Part shown: piece after piece, positions 46,754 through 57,860 of the stretch
Numbering within the stretch: position 1 is the stretch's first letter
Layout of the letters: the number at the start of each line of letters is the position of its first letter
From: Mesorhizobium sp. 65-26
Lineage (GTDB): Bacteria > Pseudomonadota > Alphaproteobacteria > Rhizobiales > Rhizobiaceae
Reading direction: 5' to 3'
Assembly (NCBI GenBank): GCA_001899205.1
Contig: MKVL01000017.1
Location: 1-64,000, forward strand
DNA length: 64,000 nt
Position numbers and translations under genes: made by a program
The notes under the pieces: model-generated
Seen by the model: the letters and a program-made list of their open reading frames with translations, nothing else
What the model was told of the DNA's origin: nothing
The model's database searches: none

Positions 46754-47656
46754 ATGAGCAAAACGGTTTTCTGGCTTGGGCTGGCGCTTGCCCTCTCCAC
46801 TTCATCTGCTGTCGCTGAGAAATCGTCGGATTTCTTCAAGGACTACGCACAGTACAATGATGCCGGCAAGGCGTTCCTGGACAAGATCGATCCGAAGACC
46901 GGCGTGGTGGATCTCGCCGAGGGCGTCCATCTGGATCTTAAGGGCAAGTTCTATTTCCTCGACAAGAAGGACAGCGCCGCGGTGCTGACCGAAGCCTGGG
47001 GCAATCCGCCGGACGCTAGCGCCGACGCGGTCGGCATGATCTTTCCGGTGAATTACGATCCCATCGCCCAGGACAATTGGGGCATAGAACTACGCTGGGA
47101 GAAGATCGGCCATGTCGACGACAGCGACGCGGCCTCCATCGACTACGACGATCTGCTGCGCAGCATGCAGGCCGATACCTTGTCAAACAACGACCAGCGG
47201 ACGAAGGACGGTTTTCCGCCCGTCACCCTGATTGGCTGGGCCTCGCCGCCGGTCTACGACGCGGTCAACAAGCGCCTGCACTGGGCCAAGGAACTTCAGT
47301 TCGGAAACGACGCCGTCCATACGCTCAACTACGATGTCCGCTTTCTAGGCCGCGAAGGCGTCTTCGTGATGAGCTACATCGCCACGGTGAAGCAACTGCC
47401 TGAGATCAAGCAGAGCCTGAACGAGGTGCTGGATCTGGCGACCTTCAACGCAGGCAAGAAATACGTCGATTTCCAGCCGGGCCTCGACACGGTCGCGGCC
47501 GTCGGTGTGGGCGGGCTGATAGCCGGCAAGCTGGCAGCGAAGGCGGGCCTGCTGGCGGTGGCGCTTGTGGTGCTGAAGAAGTTCGGCGTGATCCTGCTGG
47601 TTCCCCTGGCCGGCCTCTGGCGGCTCATTCGAGGCAAGAAGGACGCCTCCTCCTAG
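46754..47656 (+). CDS. DUF2167 family membrane protein
   Basis: The 300-residue protein has a signal peptide (about 1-21, ending SAVA), a long extracytoplasmic domain with VDLAEGVHLDLKGKFYFLD and VGMIFPVNYD, and two hydrophobic stretches near the C-terminus (TVAAVGVGGLIAGKLAAKAG and ALVVLKKFGVILLVPLAGLW) before a basic tail. This is the DUF2167 layout. The function is unknown; the family is common in gammaproteobacteria and some rhizobia. GGGGGG precedes the ATG. Confidence 0.85.
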   Translation: MSKTVFWLGLALALSTSSAVAEKSSDFFKDYAQYNDAGKAFLDKIDPKTGVVDLAEGVHLDLKGKFYFLDKKDSAAVLTEAWGNPPDASADAVGMIFPVNYDPIAQDNWGIELRWEKIGHVDDSDAASIDYDDLLRSMQADTLSNNDQRTKDGFPPVTLIGWASPPVYDAVNKRLHWAKELQFGNDAVHTLNYDVRFLGREGVFVMSYIATVKQLPEIKQSLNEVLDLATFNAGKKYVDFQPGLDTVAAVGVGGLIAGKLAAKAGLLAVALVVLKKFGVILLVPLAGLWRLIRGKKDASS

Positions 47657-47833
47657 GGCAGTTTCCGGTTGGGGCCAGCGTTGCGAAGGTTCCCAATTCG
47701 GCAGCCCGCATGTGCGCCAAGTGGAACGTGAAACTGGATCACGCCTGTCGATGGCGGATGTATTAGGCGAATACGGCGCGGTTGCGTCGTTCGCCGTATA
47801 TCGCACCGGCCACGGATCCTCGATAGTGTCGCC

Positions 47834-48787
47834 ATGACCGACGCCGCTTCATCGCCGATCGCCGTTTCGCCGACTGTCTCGCGGCGCGAGGAGCGCGTCG
47901 GCATTCTGCTGGTGTTCCTGTCGGCATTGATGTGGAGCTTCGGCGGTACCTTCGCCCGTTTCATCGATGTCGCCGACAGCTGGACGGTCATCTTCTGGCG
48001 TTCGGTATGGGCCGCCGCTTTCCTGCTTTGCTTCATGGCCTGGCGCGATGGCTGGCGCGGCACCGTGGCGCTGTTTCGCGACATGGGGTTGCCGGGCCTC
48101 GCGGTCGCCTTCTGCTTTGCCTCGGCGTCGACCTGTTTCGTCGTTGCCCTCGGCTATACCACCGTCGCCAATATCCTCCTGATGCAGGCCGGTGTGCCCC
48201 TGCTGGCGGCGCTGCTCGCCTGGGCGCTGTTTCGGGAACGTGTATCGATGACGACCTGGTTGGCCATCGCCGCCGTCATCGGGGGCGTCGCCGTCATGGT
48301 CTCTGAATCGCTCGGCGGCGCGGTCTCTCCCATTGGCGACGGACTGGCGCTGCTGATCGCCATCATGTTCTCCGTCGCCACGGTTATCACGCGGCGCTTC
48401 GCCCATGTTCGCATGACGCCCGCGACCTGCCTTGGGACGATCCTCGCCGCCGCCTTTGCAACGTCGCAGGCCTCGACCTTCGCGGTCTCCGCCCATGACA
48501 TGGGCTTCCTCTTCGCCTTCGGCGTCGTCAACCTCGGCCTCGGCCTTGCTTTTTTCGCCACCGGCGCCCGGCTAGTGCCCGCTGCCCTCGCGGCGCTGCT
48601 CGGCACCTTCGAGCCGATCCTCGGTCCGATCTGGGTCTGGCTGGTTCATTCCGAGGTGCCGTCGACGCGCACCATTATCGGGGGCGCGATCGTCATCACC
48701 GCGCTGCTGGTCCATCTCGCTCTTGAATTCTCGCGCCAGGCGCGTCCCGCAAGGCCCGGCACCACGGGCATGCCGTCGCCGAACTGA
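47834..48787 (+). CDS. DMT-superfamily (EamA) transporter
   Basis: The 317-residue protein has ten hydrophobic segments arranged as two EamA repeats, the first starting GILLVFLSALMWSFGGTFAR and the second near GLALLIAIMFSVATVITRR. It has the typical loop TTVANILLMQAGVPLLAALLA and ends in a short basic tail. DMT transporters usually export small metabolites or amino acids; the substrate is unknown. Confidence 0.85.
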   Translation: MTDAASSPIAVSPTVSRREERVGILLVFLSALMWSFGGTFARFIDVADSWTVIFWRSVWAAAFLLCFMAWRDGWRGTVALFRDMGLPGLAVAFCFASASTCFVVALGYTTVANILLMQAGVPLLAALLAWALFRERVSMTTWLAIAAVIGGVAVMVSESLGGAVSPIGDGLALLIAIMFSVATVITRRFAHVRMTPATCLGTILAAAFATSQASTFAVSAHDMGFLFAFGVVNLGLGLAFFATGARLVPAALAALLGTFEPILGPIWVWLVHSEVPSTRTIIGGAIVITALLVHLALEFSRQARPARPGTTGMPSPN

Positions 48788-49140
48788 CGCGGCTCGATCC
48801 AGCCGGTTTTGCCATTGACAACCTCGTCGCCGCGCGGGCAGGCTGGGATTACGGCAACAACAAGACAGGCGTATCTTGCCAAGCCCCCAAACCGGCCCGA
48901 TCGAGGCCGGTTCTCGCGACCGCAGAGCTGGCTCGGTTGCGGCGAAAGCCGCCGACGATGCCGTGACTCAATTTCGCACGGCACACCGCCGCCGCAGGCC
49001 CGCCAGCCCGGCTGTAGGGCGCGGTCGCCTCGGCAATTCATGCTTGTCGGTTTCCGGAAAGCTCAATAGTCTGAACCAGATGGCCAGCCGCGCCTTGCCG
49101 TGCAGGGCTGACGAGGGAACACACATCAAAGGAGAATAAC
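48788..49140. promoter_or_regulatory. Region between the DMT gene and potF, with hairpin and potF leader
   Basis: These 353 bases contain no gene I can support. A hairpin AACCGGCC/GGCCGGTT at 48890-48912 may end the DMT transcript. The last 15 bases carry a strong ribosome site, AAAGGAG, before the potF ATG. The promoter of the pot operon should lie here, but I see no clear -35/-10 pair. Confidence 0.5.
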
Positions 49141-50238
49141 ATGATCCGCAAAGCGCTTTGGCTTTCGGCGACTTCGGTATTTCTGGCGCTCTTCGTACCT
49201 TCCGCCCAGGCGGAAGACCGCGTCGTCAACGTCTATAACTGGTCCGATTATATCGACCCGACGATCATCGACGACTTCACCAAGAAGACTGGCATCAAGG
49301 TCGTCTACGACACCTTCGATTCCAACGAGATTCTCGAGACCAAGCTGCTTGCCGGCGGCAGCGGCTACGACGTCGTCGTTCCCTCAGCCAATTTCCTTGC
49401 GCGCCAGATTCAGGCCAGCGTCTTCCAGAAGCTCGACAAGTCGAAGCTGCCCAACATCTCGAACATGTGGGACCTGATCCAGGAGCGCACCGCCAAGTAC
49501 GATCCCGGCAACGAGTATTCGGTCAACTACATGTGGGGCACGGTTGGCCTCGGCTATAACATCAAGAAGGTGCAGGCCGCGCTCGGCACCGACAAGATCG
49601 ACAGTTGGGATGTCTTCTTCAATCCGGACAAGCTGGCCAAGCTGAAGGATTGCGGCGTCTACGTGCTGGATTCTCCGGCCGACGTGATCCCCGCCGCCCT
49701 GAAATATCTCGGCCTCGACCCCAACAGCACCTCGCCCGACGACATCGCCAAGGCCGAGGAAGCGATGCTGAAGATCAGGCCCTACATCAGGAAGTTCCAT
49801 TCTTCGGAATACATCAACGCGCTCGCCAACGGCGATATCTGCATGGCGGTTGGCTGGTCCGGCGACGTCTTCCAGGCGCGCAATCGGGCCCAGGAGGCCA
49901 AGCAGGGGGTCGAGATCGGCTATTCCGTGCCGAAGGAAGGCGCCCAGATGTGGTTCGATCAGATGGCGATTCCTGCCGATGCGAAGCATGTCGCCGAGGC
50001 GCATGAGTTCCTCAACTACATGATGACGCCGGAGGTGATCGCGAAATCCTCGAACGTCGTGCTTTACGCCAACGGCAACAAGGCTTCGCAGCAGTTTGTC
50101 GACAAGGCGCTGCTGAGCGACCCGTCGGTCTACCCCGACGAGGAAACGGTCAAGAAGCTCTACACTGTCGCGCCCTATGATCCCAAGACCCAGCGCGTTA
50201 TCACGCGCAGCTGGACCAAGATCGTCACCGGGCAGTAG
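49141..50238 (+). CDS. PotF-like polyamine-binding periplasmic protein
   Basis: The 365-residue protein has a signal peptide (about 1-24, ending PSAQA), the family start VVNVYNWSDYIDP, YDTFDSNEILETKLLAG and MWGTVGLGYN, and YSVPKEGAQMWFDQMAIPAD. In PotF the aromatic and acidic residues here bind putrescine. It is the first gene of a four-gene importer operon and is separated from potG by a strong hairpin. Substrate is inferred from the family and from the puuA/puuB-like genes about 9 kb away. Confidence 0.93.
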   Translation: MIRKALWLSATSVFLALFVPSAQAEDRVVNVYNWSDYIDPTIIDDFTKKTGIKVVYDTFDSNEILETKLLAGGSGYDVVVPSANFLARQIQASVFQKLDKSKLPNISNMWDLIQERTAKYDPGNEYSVNYMWGTVGLGYNIKKVQAALGTDKIDSWDVFFNPDKLAKLKDCGVYVLDSPADVIPAALKYLGLDPNSTSPDDIAKAEEAMLKIRPYIRKFHSSEYINALANGDICMAVGWSGDVFQARNRAQEAKQGVEIGYSVPKEGAQMWFDQMAIPADAKHVAEAHEFLNYMMTPEVIAKSSNVVLYANGNKASQQFVDKALLSDPSVYPDEETVKKLYTVAPYDPKTQRVITRSWTKIVTGQ

Positions 50239-50247
50239 TCGATCGAG

Positions 50248-50275
50248 CGGTCCCGGCAGGTTGCTGCCGGGACCG
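50248..50275 (+). terminator. Intra-operon hairpin between potF and potG
   Basis: CGGTCCCGGCAG pairs perfectly with CTGCCGGGACCG around a GTTG loop, 9 bases after the potF stop, then TTTCTCTC. A stem here commonly stabilises the binding-protein message and partly stops transcription, so that the binding protein is made in excess over the membrane parts. Confidence 0.8.
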
Positions 50276-50312
50276 TTTCTCTCAGGGGTTTTGAAGCAGG
50301 ACGGAGTGGGAC

Positions 50313-51449
50313 ATGAAATCGCTTGGCAGCATCCGCAGGGCTTTCGCGCCATGGAACGACCCCAATGCCAAGCCGTATATCCAGTTCGAAAACGTCACCA
50401 AGAAGTTCGGTGACTTCACGGCCGTCAACAACCTGTCGCTGACCATTTTCGAGCGGGAATTCTTCGCGCTTCTCGGTGCGTCGGGTTGCGGCAAGTCGAC
50501 CTTGCTCAGGATGCTTGCCGGCTTCGAGGAGCCGACGGCGGGACGCATCATGCTCGATGGCCAGGATCTGCGCGGCATTCCGCCCTACAGGCGGCCGGTC
50601 AACATGATGTTCCAGTCCTACGCGCTGTTCCCGCACATGAGCGTGGAAAAGAACATAGCCTTCGGCCTCAAGCAGGAAGGCATGCCTTCGGCCGATATCC
50701 AGAAGCGCGTCGCCGAGATGCTCAGGCTGGTCAAGCTCGAGCAGTTCGCCAAGCGCAAGCCGCACCAGCTCTCCGGCGGCCAGCGCCAGCGCGTGGCGCT
50801 GGCGCGTTCCGTCGCCAAGCGACCCAAGGTGCTGCTGCTGGACGAGCCGCTCGGCGCGCTCGACAAGAAGCTGCGCGAGGAAACGCAGTTCGAGCTGATG
50901 GACCTGCAGCAGGAACTTGGCCTGACCTTCGTCGTCGTCACCCACGACCAGGAAGAGGCGATGACCATGGCCGACCGCATCGCCATCATGGACAAGGGCG
51001 AGGTGATGCAGGTCGCGACGCCGGCGGAGATCTACGAGGCCCCGACCTCCCGCTTCGTGGCGCATTTCGTCGGCAACGTGAACATGTTCGAGGGTAAGGT
51101 CGCCGACCGGACGGCCGGCACGGCACGCATTACCGGCGCCAGCGGCGCCCAGATCGTCGTCGACAATGGCGACGCCAAGCCCGGCTCCGACATCGTCTTC
51201 GCCATCCGGCCGGAGAAGATCAAGGTGTCGTCGAAGAAGCCGGCCGAAGGGGTCAACGCCCTCGAGGGCGAGGTCTACGACATCGCCTATCTCGGCGACA
51301 TGACCGTCTATCACGTCAAGCTGGACGACGGGCAGATCGTACGTGCCAGCGCCCTGAACGCGGCGCGCATCAGCGAGGACCCGCTGACCTGGAACGATCG
51401 CGCCTGGGTGTCGTTCCGGCCCGACGCCGGCGTCGTGCTGACCCGCTAG
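50313..51449 (+). CDS. PotG-like polyamine ABC transporter ATPase
   Basis: The 378-residue ATPase has Walker A GASGCGKST at about residues 54-62, the Q-loop FQSYALFPHM, signature LSGGQRQR, Walker B VLLLDEPLGAL and the switch His in VVVTHDQEEA. A C-terminal TOBE-type domain begins near residue 250 (FEGKVADRTAGTARI, then FAIRPEKIKVS). It energises uptake through PotH/PotI. It lies 10 bases before potH. Confidence 0.95.
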   Translation: MKSLGSIRRAFAPWNDPNAKPYIQFENVTKKFGDFTAVNNLSLTIFEREFFALLGASGCGKSTLLRMLAGFEEPTAGRIMLDGQDLRGIPPYRRPVNMMFQSYALFPHMSVEKNIAFGLKQEGMPSADIQKRVAEMLRLVKLEQFAKRKPHQLSGGQRQRVALARSVAKRPKVLLLDEPLGALDKKLREETQFELMDLQQELGLTFVVVTHDQEEAMTMADRIAIMDKGEVMQVATPAEIYEAPTSRFVAHFVGNVNMFEGKVADRTAGTARITGASGAQIVVDNGDAKPGSDIVFAIRPEKIKVSSKKPAEGVNALEGEVYDIAYLGDMTVYHVKLDDGQIVRASALNAARISEDPLTWNDRAWVSFRPDAGVVLTR

Positions 51450-51458
51450 GAGGCGAGC

Positions 51459-52430
51459 ATGTCCGATATCGCCGCCACCGCAAGCGCCGCGCCGCCAGTC
51501 GACGTTTCCGCATCGCTGCCCGCGAGGCTCGCGAAAGGCTTCGTCGGCCGTCTGGTGATCATCGTCCCCTATCTCTGGCTGCTGTTCTTCTTTCTCGTTC
51601 CCTTCGTCATCGTCTTCAAGATATCGCTGTCTCAAAGCGCGATCTCGATGCCGCCCTACACGCCAGTGCTCGATTTCAGCAGCGGCTGGTCCGGCTTCGT
51701 CGGCAAGCTGAAGCAACTCAGCTTCGACAACTATCTCTGGCTGACGCAGGACGCGCTGTACTTCAAGGCCTATCTGTCGAGCGTCGTCATTGCCGGCATC
51801 TCGACCATCCTCACCTTGCTGGTCGGCTATCCCATCGCCTACGGCATGGCGCGCGCGCCGGCGACGATCCGGCCGACGCTGCTGATGCTGGTGATCCTGC
51901 CCTTCTGGACGTCGTTCCTGATCCGCGTCTACGCCTGGATCGGCATCCTGAAGCCTGAAGGGCTGCTCAATCAGTTGCTCTTGTCCCTGCACGTCATCAG
52001 CGAGCCGCTGGTGATCCTCAACACCTACACGGCCATCTTCATCGGCATCGTCTATTCCTACCTGCCGTTCATGGTGCTGCCGCTCTATTCGTCGCTGGAG
52101 AAGATGGACTATTCGCTGATCGAGGCGGCAAAGGACCTTGGTTGTCCGCCCACCAGCGCCTTCTGGAAGATAACGTTCCCGTTGTCCCTGCCGGGGGTGA
52201 TCGCCGGCTGCCTGCTCGTCTTCATCCCCGCCGTCGGCGAATTCGTCATCCCCGACCTGCTCGGCGGTTCGCAGACGCTCATGATCGGCAGGACCCTGTG
52301 GAATGAGTTCTTCTCCAATCGCGACTGGCCGGTGTCCTCGGCCGTGGCGGTCATCCTGCTGCTGTTGCTCATCGTGCCGATCATGATTTTCCAGCAGGCG
52401 CAGGCGCGTGCCCAGGAGCAAGGCAAATGA
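51459..52430 (+). CDS. PotH-like polyamine ABC permease
   Basis: The 323-residue protein has six hydrophobic segments and the EAA loop SLIEAAKDLGCPPTSAFWKITFPLSLPG near residue 225. A periplasmic loop follows the first segment (SFDNYLWL), as in PotB/PotH. AGGAGG precedes the ATG. Its stop overlaps the potI start (ATGA). Confidence 0.95.
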   Translation: MSDIAATASAAPPVDVSASLPARLAKGFVGRLVIIVPYLWLLFFFLVPFVIVFKISLSQSAISMPPYTPVLDFSSGWSGFVGKLKQLSFDNYLWLTQDALYFKAYLSSVVIAGISTILTLLVGYPIAYGMARAPATIRPTLLMLVILPFWTSFLIRVYAWIGILKPEGLLNQLLLSLHVISEPLVILNTYTAIFIGIVYSYLPFMVLPLYSSLEKMDYSLIEAAKDLGCPPTSAFWKITFPLSLPGVIAGCLLVFIPAVGEFVIPDLLGGSQTLMIGRTLWNEFFSNRDWPVSSAVAVILLLLLIVPIMIFQQAQARAQEQGK

Positions 52431-53245
52431 ACGCGACCTGGAGCCGTTTCAACATCACCTCGGTCGTGCTGGGCTTTGCCTTCCTCTATTTGCCGATCGT
52501 GCTGCTCGTCATCTTTTCCTTCAACGAATCGAAGCTGGTCACCGTCTGGGGCGGTTTTTCCACCAAATGGTACGTCTCGCTGTTCCAGAACCAGGGCCTC
52601 ATGGACGCCGCCTGGGTGACGATCCGCGTCGGGCTTATCTCGGCTACGGTGGCGACCGTTCTCGGCACCATGGCGGCGCTGACGCTGACGCGCTACACGC
52701 GCTTCCGGGGCCGGCTGCTGTTTTCCGGCATGGTCTTCGCGCCGCTGGTCATGCCCGAAGTCATCACCGGCCTGTCGCTGTTGCTGCTGTTCGTCGCCGT
52801 CGGCCTCGATCGCGGCTTCCTCACCGTGACGCTCGCCCACATCACCTTCACAATGTGCTTCGTGGCCGTCGTGGTGCAGTCGCGCCTCGTCAGCTTCGAC
52901 CGTTCGCTGGAAGAGGCGGCGATGGATCTCGGCGCGCCGCCGGTCAAGACCTTCTTCCAGATCACGCTGCCCGTCATCATGCCGGCCATCGTGTCGGGTT
53001 GGATGCTGGCCTTCACGCTTTCGCTCGACGACCTGGTCATCGCCAGCTTCACCTCAGGCCCCGGCGCCACGACGCTGCCGATGAAGATCTACAGCCAGGT
53101 GCGCCTCGGCGTGACGCCCGAAATCAACGCCGCCTGCACGATCCTGATCGCGGTGGTGGCGATCGGCGTCGTCATCGCCTCGATCGCCAACAAGCGTCGA
53201 GAGGTGCAGCGCCTGCGTGACGAACAGGCGGCGCAGCGCGGTTAG
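52427..53245 (+). CDS. PotI-like polyamine ABC permease
   Basis: The 272-residue protein has six hydrophobic segments and the EAA loop SLEEAAMDLGAPPVKTFFQITLPV near residue 160, followed by SLDDLVIASFTSGPGATTLP, which is typical of PotC/PotI. It pairs with PotH to form the channel. It is translationally coupled to potH by a 4-base overlap. Its stop codon TAG is the start of a dispersed repeat (TAGAGCATTATGC). Confidence 0.95.
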   Translation: MNATWSRFNITSVVLGFAFLYLPIVLLVIFSFNESKLVTVWGGFSTKWYVSLFQNQGLMDAAWVTIRVGLISATVATVLGTMAALTLTRYTRFRGRLLFSGMVFAPLVMPEVITGLSLLLLFVAVGLDRGFLTVTLAHITFTMCFVAVVVQSRLVSFDRSLEEAAMDLGAPPVKTFFQITLPVIMPAIVSGWMLAFTLSLDDLVIASFTSGPGATTLPMKIYSQVRLGVTPEINAACTILIAVVAIGVVIASIANKRREVQRLRDEQAAQRG

Positions 53246-53335
53246 AGCATTATGCAGCCAGATGGAGACATTTGGCGTCGCACGGACGCGGCAAAAACAA
53301 ATAGCTAGAGCGGTTCGGTGCTGAACCGCTCTACG
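53244..53335. repeat. AGAGCATTTTGC repeat with attached AGAGCGGTTC hairpin
   Basis: The copy reads AGAGCATTATGCAGCC, then stem GCCAGATG, loop GAGA, CATTTGGC, then GTCGCACGGACGCGGC and an A-rich spacer. A second hairpin follows, AGCGGTTC/GAACCGCT. The first bases overlap the potI stop codon. The same two-hairpin layout occurs at 63.2 kb. Confidence 0.85.
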
Positions 53336-53498
53336 CGCAGGTCGATCGGGATTTCCGTGATGGCGGGAACTATCGGGCGCCCGCCTGGACAGGCTTGCCG
53401 GGAGCAATTCCAGGAATGTGTGAAGCGCTCATTGTTTGCTTGGGGCGCGACAGGCGAAGCGGGTTGAGCGGCTCGCCGGTTCCGTGAAGCGGTGAACC

Positions 53499-55385
53499 CT
53501 ATTGGCCAGAGACGCCCCGGCTGATCGGCGAGATGAACGGCGTGCTCCAGTTTCCCCCGACGAAGAACAGTGACTGGTTGAGCGGCGGCGGGGGCTGGGT
53601 GGACGCCTGGCCATTGGCTTGGGCCTGCGGCTGCGGCGCGGGCTGCTGTCCGGCCGGGACTATGCCGCCCGAGAGCGCCAGGCCGCGCCCGGCATAGGAG
53701 GCGATGCCGGACAGCCATATCTTGTATTTCGGCGCATTGGCCTCGGCCTTGTCCAGGCGCGCGACGCCTTTCGAGATGCTCGCCTTGATCTCGGCGCCGT
53801 CAATCGGCAGCGTGCCGTCGGCGACGTCGTCCAGCGCGAAGAAGCCGCCCTGTTCGTTGCGCTTGAGGAAGGCTGGCAGGTTGAGCCCGGTGAGCGAGCC
53901 CGGGCCGATCGTCGCCGAGAACGATCCGTCGGCATTCTCGAAAATGGAATTCCAGGACTTGCCGGGTCCCTTCAGGATGATCGACACGGTTCCCGAGCCG
54001 ACCGGGACCAGCCGGGTCATCCCGGCTGCTGTGGCGAAGGCGCCCATATCGACGTCCGATGCCAGAAGCCGCATCTCCACCTGGGTGCCTTCGGGCTTGC
54101 GGTCGAAGCGCAGGCTGCTCTGGATGTTGCCGTTGAAGGCGGAGGCGTCGGAAATGTCGAAGACGGCAAGGCCGTTCTTGACCTGCGCGGTGGCGGCCAC
54201 GTCGGCAAGCTGGACCGGGCCCGCGGTAGCATGCGCGGCCGAGAGCCTGAGGTCGAGATTGACGCGGTCGGCGAAGCTCGTATCGATTTCCCCCGGACCC
54301 GTGCCGCCGGCCGGCGTCAGCGGCGTGAAGGCGGAAAGGAACGACTGCAGGTCGAGCGTGTCAAAGGCCAGCGTGCCCGAGATGACGGGCCTGGCTTCGG
54401 TCAGCGAGAAGTCAAGCGCGCCCATGCCCGGATTGTTGTCGAGGGCGACCGCCGTGTTTTCGAACTTGATGCGTCCGGCGGCCGCGGTGATCTTGCTCGA
54501 CACCGTCACCGAACCGATGGCCGCGCCTGGTGCGATCCCGGCCTGCGACCATTCGAGCAGGCGTCGCAGCGAAGGCGCGGAGAATTTCGCCTGGCCGTCG
54601 AGATAGGCGTTCGGCGATATGCCGGCCGTGCCATCGAACGAGAAGGTCGCCGGCGCGGCCTTGAAAGCAACTGTCATCGGCGCGGCGCCACCGGCAAACA
54701 GCACCAACGGTTGCGGCGAGGCGAGATCGAGGCTGACGCTTTCGCCGCGCCATATGCCGGTCGCCGACATCGTCGCATTGCTGTTCATGGCCTGCCAGTT
54801 CGCCTGGCCCGTGAGGCTGCTGAGGATTTCCTGGTCCTTGCCGTCGACTGTGGCGACCACGCGGCCGTCCCGGAATTCCACCGTGCCGAACGGGTCCGAT
54901 GGCAGCTTGCCCAGGTCCGGCTTGGCGGGATTGGCGTTGATCAGTCCATGCGCCACATCGATCGAACGCGCGATGCGTCCGCCCGAAGGCATGACCGGCA
55001 GGAACAGGCCGGACGCGCCACGCTCGACCCTGATCGTCGGCCGCACCAACCGCGCCGCCGAGAACACCACGTCGCCGCGCAGCGCCGCCATGGCGGAAAG
55101 ATCGATCTCGACACGCTCCGCCTCGATCACCGGCGGCGCATCGTTTTCAGTCCATCGCGAAAGGGTGACGTCGCTCAGGATCGCGCGAAATGTCGGCCAT
55201 ACCTCGATGCGCGGCGCACCCGCGATGGAAACGCGGAATCCGCTCCAGGCGCTCATCTCCCAGGCGATGCGGTCGCGCACGATCCGGGTGGATGCGATCA
55301 GCGGCAGGGCGGCGACGGCCAGCGCGATGACGATGACGGCAGCGCCGATCGCCCATATGCCGCGCCGGATCAAAGGTGATGGCAT
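53499..55385 (-). CDS. AsmA-family protein
   Basis: The 628-residue protein has an N-terminal membrane anchor (GIWAIGAAVIVIALAVAALPLIA, about 9-31) followed by IAWEMSAWSGFRVSIAGAPRIEVWP, the conserved AsmA start, and a long beta-rich body. The C-terminal third has the AsmA_2-type region with IILKGPGKSWNSIFENADGS and GPGSLTGLNLPAFL. It ends in a Pro/Gln-rich tail (QQPAPQPQAQANGQA). AsmA proteins sit in the inner membrane and periplasm and affect outer-membrane assembly or lipid transport. It is monocistronic and divergent from the acetoacetyl-CoA synthetase gene. Confidence 0.85.
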   Translation of the reverse strand: MPSPLIRRGIWAIGAAVIVIALAVAALPLIASTRIVRDRIAWEMSAWSGFRVSIAGAPRIEVWPTFRAILSDVTLSRWTENDAPPVIEAERVEIDLSAMAALRGDVVFSAARLVRPTIRVERGASGLFLPVMPSGGRIARSIDVAHGLINANPAKPDLGKLPSDPFGTVEFRDGRVVATVDGKDQEILSSLTGQANWQAMNSNATMSATGIWRGESVSLDLASPQPLVLFAGGAAPMTVAFKAAPATFSFDGTAGISPNAYLDGQAKFSAPSLRRLLEWSQAGIAPGAAIGSVTVSSKITAAAGRIKFENTAVALDNNPGMGALDFSLTEARPVISGTLAFDTLDLQSFLSAFTPLTPAGGTGPGEIDTSFADRVNLDLRLSAAHATAGPVQLADVAATAQVKNGLAVFDISDASAFNGNIQSSLRFDRKPEGTQVEMRLLASDVDMGAFATAAGMTRLVPVGSGTVSIILKGPGKSWNSIFENADGSFSATIGPGSLTGLNLPAFLKRNEQGGFFALDDVADGTLPIDGAEIKASISKGVARLDKAEANAPKYKIWLSGIASYAGRGLALSGGIVPAGQQPAPQPQAQANGQASTQPPPPLNQSLFFVGGNWSTPFISPISRGVSGQ

Positions 55386-55569
55386 CTCGCCCTGTATGCT
55401 TTCATTCCGACAAAACGCTCGACGGGTGTAACTGAGGACGGACGCATTTCAAGTCTTTATGGCCGGGGAAAGGCATTTTGCGCACAGGCGAGGTACCGCC
55501 GGCTCAACAAAATCTTGCTCTGCTGCATTGCAGCATGCATAAGCGAGCATGACCGTGGGAGGAACGATC

Positions 55570-57528
<1,959 letters not shown>

Positions 57529-57860
57529 AGCGCTATGCGAAGAACCGGTCGCGGTGGCGCCGCCGCGATGGTTAACAAAACGTGACGCGCGAATTTACCT
57601 AGATTTCATGAGTGGTACACATTGGTAAACTTTCCATCGGCCAGGTAAGGTTTTGTTAAGGCCTGACGCCGATAGTCACACGTAACTTGAGGGAGAAATC
57701 CCGTTCCTCTCATCCCCGAGGACCAGAATTCGCTCAAGCCCCCGTTGTGACAGCAATCCCATCTTTTAAGGCGTCCCCTTGGGCGCCTTTTCTTTTAGGT
57801 GCAGGGTTCTGCGGCTGGCGCGTGGCCGCGAAAGCCGGCATCGCCACGTCCTGGAAAGAC
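57529..57860 (+). other. Intergenic region with a possible small RNA
   Basis: These 332 bases between the convergent synthetase and kinase genes hold no protein gene. From about 57650 there is GTTAAGGCCTGACGCC, a short stem GGGAGAAATCCC (57692-57703) and then about 60 bases ending in a good plus-strand terminator at 57768-57800. This could be a small RNA of 100-150 bases, or only the long 3' end of the synthetase message. I cannot name a family. Confidence 0.35.
57768..57800 (+). terminator. Rho-independent terminator
   Basis: AAGGCGTCC pairs with GGGCGCCTT (one G-T) around CCTT, followed by TTCTTTTAG. The T-run is on the plus strand, so it serves the synthetase message or a small RNA. Confidence 0.8.
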
